A DNA stretch of 5,662 bases from Chthoniobacterales bacterium. GTDB lineage: Bacteria > Verrucomicrobiota > Verrucomicrobiia > Chthoniobacterales > UBA10450. Location: the NCBI GenBank assembly GCA_013695925.1, contig JACCZO010000282.1, positions 1 to 5,662 of the forward strand. Reading direction: 5' to 3'. Positions 5,089 to 5,662 of the stretch are shown here, one piece after another. The translations under genes were made by a program, and so were the position numbers. A model generated the notes under the pieces. It did no database searches. It worked only from the letters and a program-made list of their open reading frames with translations, and had not been told where the DNA came from. Position 1 is the first letter of the stretch. Every line of letters begins with the position of its first letter.

Positions 5089-5662
5089 CTAGGCAGAAAA
5101 ATTGCGGCTGATCTCGGCGTTGAGCGGCGTGACATCCGCCAGCGCTCCACCAATCGGCGAGGGGACTCCGCGAAGGGCCAGCGCGCGGATCACTTCTTCC
5201 GTCGGGATGTTTCCCACCATCTTGTCTTGTGCAAAGGGACATCCGCCCAGTCCCCCCAGCGCCGCGTCGAATCGGCGGCAGCCGGCATCGTAGGCCGCCA
5301 GCACTTTGGCCGCCGCCTCGGCCTGCGTGCTGTGCAGGTGAACCCCGATCTCCTGACTGCCCGCTCCTTCAATGACCGCGCTCACGACCTCCCGGATTAA
5401 ATCCGCGTCGGCGACACCAACCGTATCCGCCAGAGAAATTGCGCCGACCTCGAGCGCGGCTACCCCCCGCACCGCCTCGACCAGACGTTCGATGCTCCAT
5501 CCGTCCTGATACGGATTCCCAAAAGCCATCGAAAAATAGACGACCATCTGAAGACCGCTGGCCTCGGCCTGCTCGCGAATCTCTTCCAGGGTCGCGAGAT
5601 TCTCCTCCAGCGATTGATTCTGATTCCGGCGCAGAAACGTTTCCGAAATCGAGCAGGGATAA
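5089..5662 (-). CDS. Hydroxymethylglutaryl-CoA lyase, N-terminus outside window
   Basis: HMG-CoA lyase splits HMG-CoA into acetyl-CoA and acetoacetate, the last step of leucine degradation. The final 190 residues are visible of a family usually near 280-300; the open frame reaches the right edge without a stop. Counting from the first whole codon, family hallmarks are SISET (4-8), YFSMAFGNPY (42-51), ISLADTVGVA (75-84), HLH (108-110; metal-binding histidines), and the signature FDAALGGLGGCPFA (131-144) with catalytic cysteine C141, then N151. The position after HLH is Ser where many lyases have Asp (HCHDT). An ATG at 5547 is not the start because clear family sequence continues upstream of it. 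The TAG lies 4 nt from the stop of the carboxylase gene, tail to tail. Related DRE-TIM aldolases such as homocitrate synthase are less likely given the GGLGGCP signature and the neighbour. Usual symbols are mvaB or hmgL. Confidence 0.9.
   Translation of the reverse strand, partial: YPCSISETFLRRNQNQSLEENLATLEEIREQAEASGLQMVVYFSMAFGNPYQDGWSIERLVEAVRGVAALEVGAISLADTVGVADADLIREVVSAVIEGAGSQEIGVHLHSTQAEAAAKVLAAYDAGCRRFDAALGGLGGCPFAQDKMVGNIPTEEVIRALALRGVPSPIGGALADVTPLNAEISRNFSA

Noticed and set aside
5545..5547. ATG at 5547 as the start of a short HMG-CoA lyase
   Set aside because: Lyase-like sequence (SISET and the following helix) continues in frame upstream to the window edge, so the gene is cut by the window and is not short.

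Overview
The window reads as ordinary chromosomal DNA of a high-GC, Gram-negative-type bacterium. The best guess is a soil or freshwater Verrucomicrobiota, possibly Chthoniobacterales. This is inference, drawn from three things: the type of acyl-CoA carboxylase and HMG-CoA lyase (closest, from memory, to Bacteroidota/Verrucomicrobiota forms), the generally poor Shine-Dalgarno sequences, and the palindromic intergenic element. No rRNA, tRNA, CRISPR array, transposase, phage gene or toxin gene was seen. I found no undescribed system.

Layout, left to right. Bases 1-283 (minus) hold the first 94 codons of nuoB, a complex I subunit; the gene runs off the left edge. Bases 284-617 carry no gene and probably hold the nuoB promoter and leader, with several short repeats. 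Bases 618-2922 (minus) form a tight three-gene cluster, transcribed manC -> yqgF/ruvX -> truA. It encodes GDP-mannose synthesis, the presumed pre-16S rRNA nuclease and tRNA pseudouridine synthase I. The gap between the first two genes is 18 nt, and truA overlaps yqgF by 8 nt if its TTG start is right. A 76-nt divergent spacer follows. Bases 2999-3301 (plus) encode a 100-residue membrane protein of unknown function. Bases 3302-3449 are non-coding and dominated by a 101-nt REPIN-like palindrome with 28-nt arms (26 of 28 pairs). Bases 3450-5084 (plus) encode a 544-residue biotin-dependent acyl-CoA carboxylase carboxyltransferase, probably for methylcrotonoyl-CoA. Four bases later, tail to tail on the minus strand, hydroxymethylglutaryl-CoA lyase (5089-5662) runs off the right edge.

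How the genes work together. The last two genes suggest leucine catabolism: methylcrotonoyl-CoA carboxylation is followed, after a hydration step whose enzyme is not in view, by cleavage of HMG-CoA to acetyl-CoA and acetoacetate. The biotin carboxylase subunit is also not in view. The manC-yqgF-truA cluster mixes cell-envelope sugar supply with RNA maturation and looks like a housekeeping co-transcription unit. The most intriguing details are the REPIN-like element and the truA start region, which repeats the yqgF initiation sequence over 17 nt but lacks exactly the ATG.
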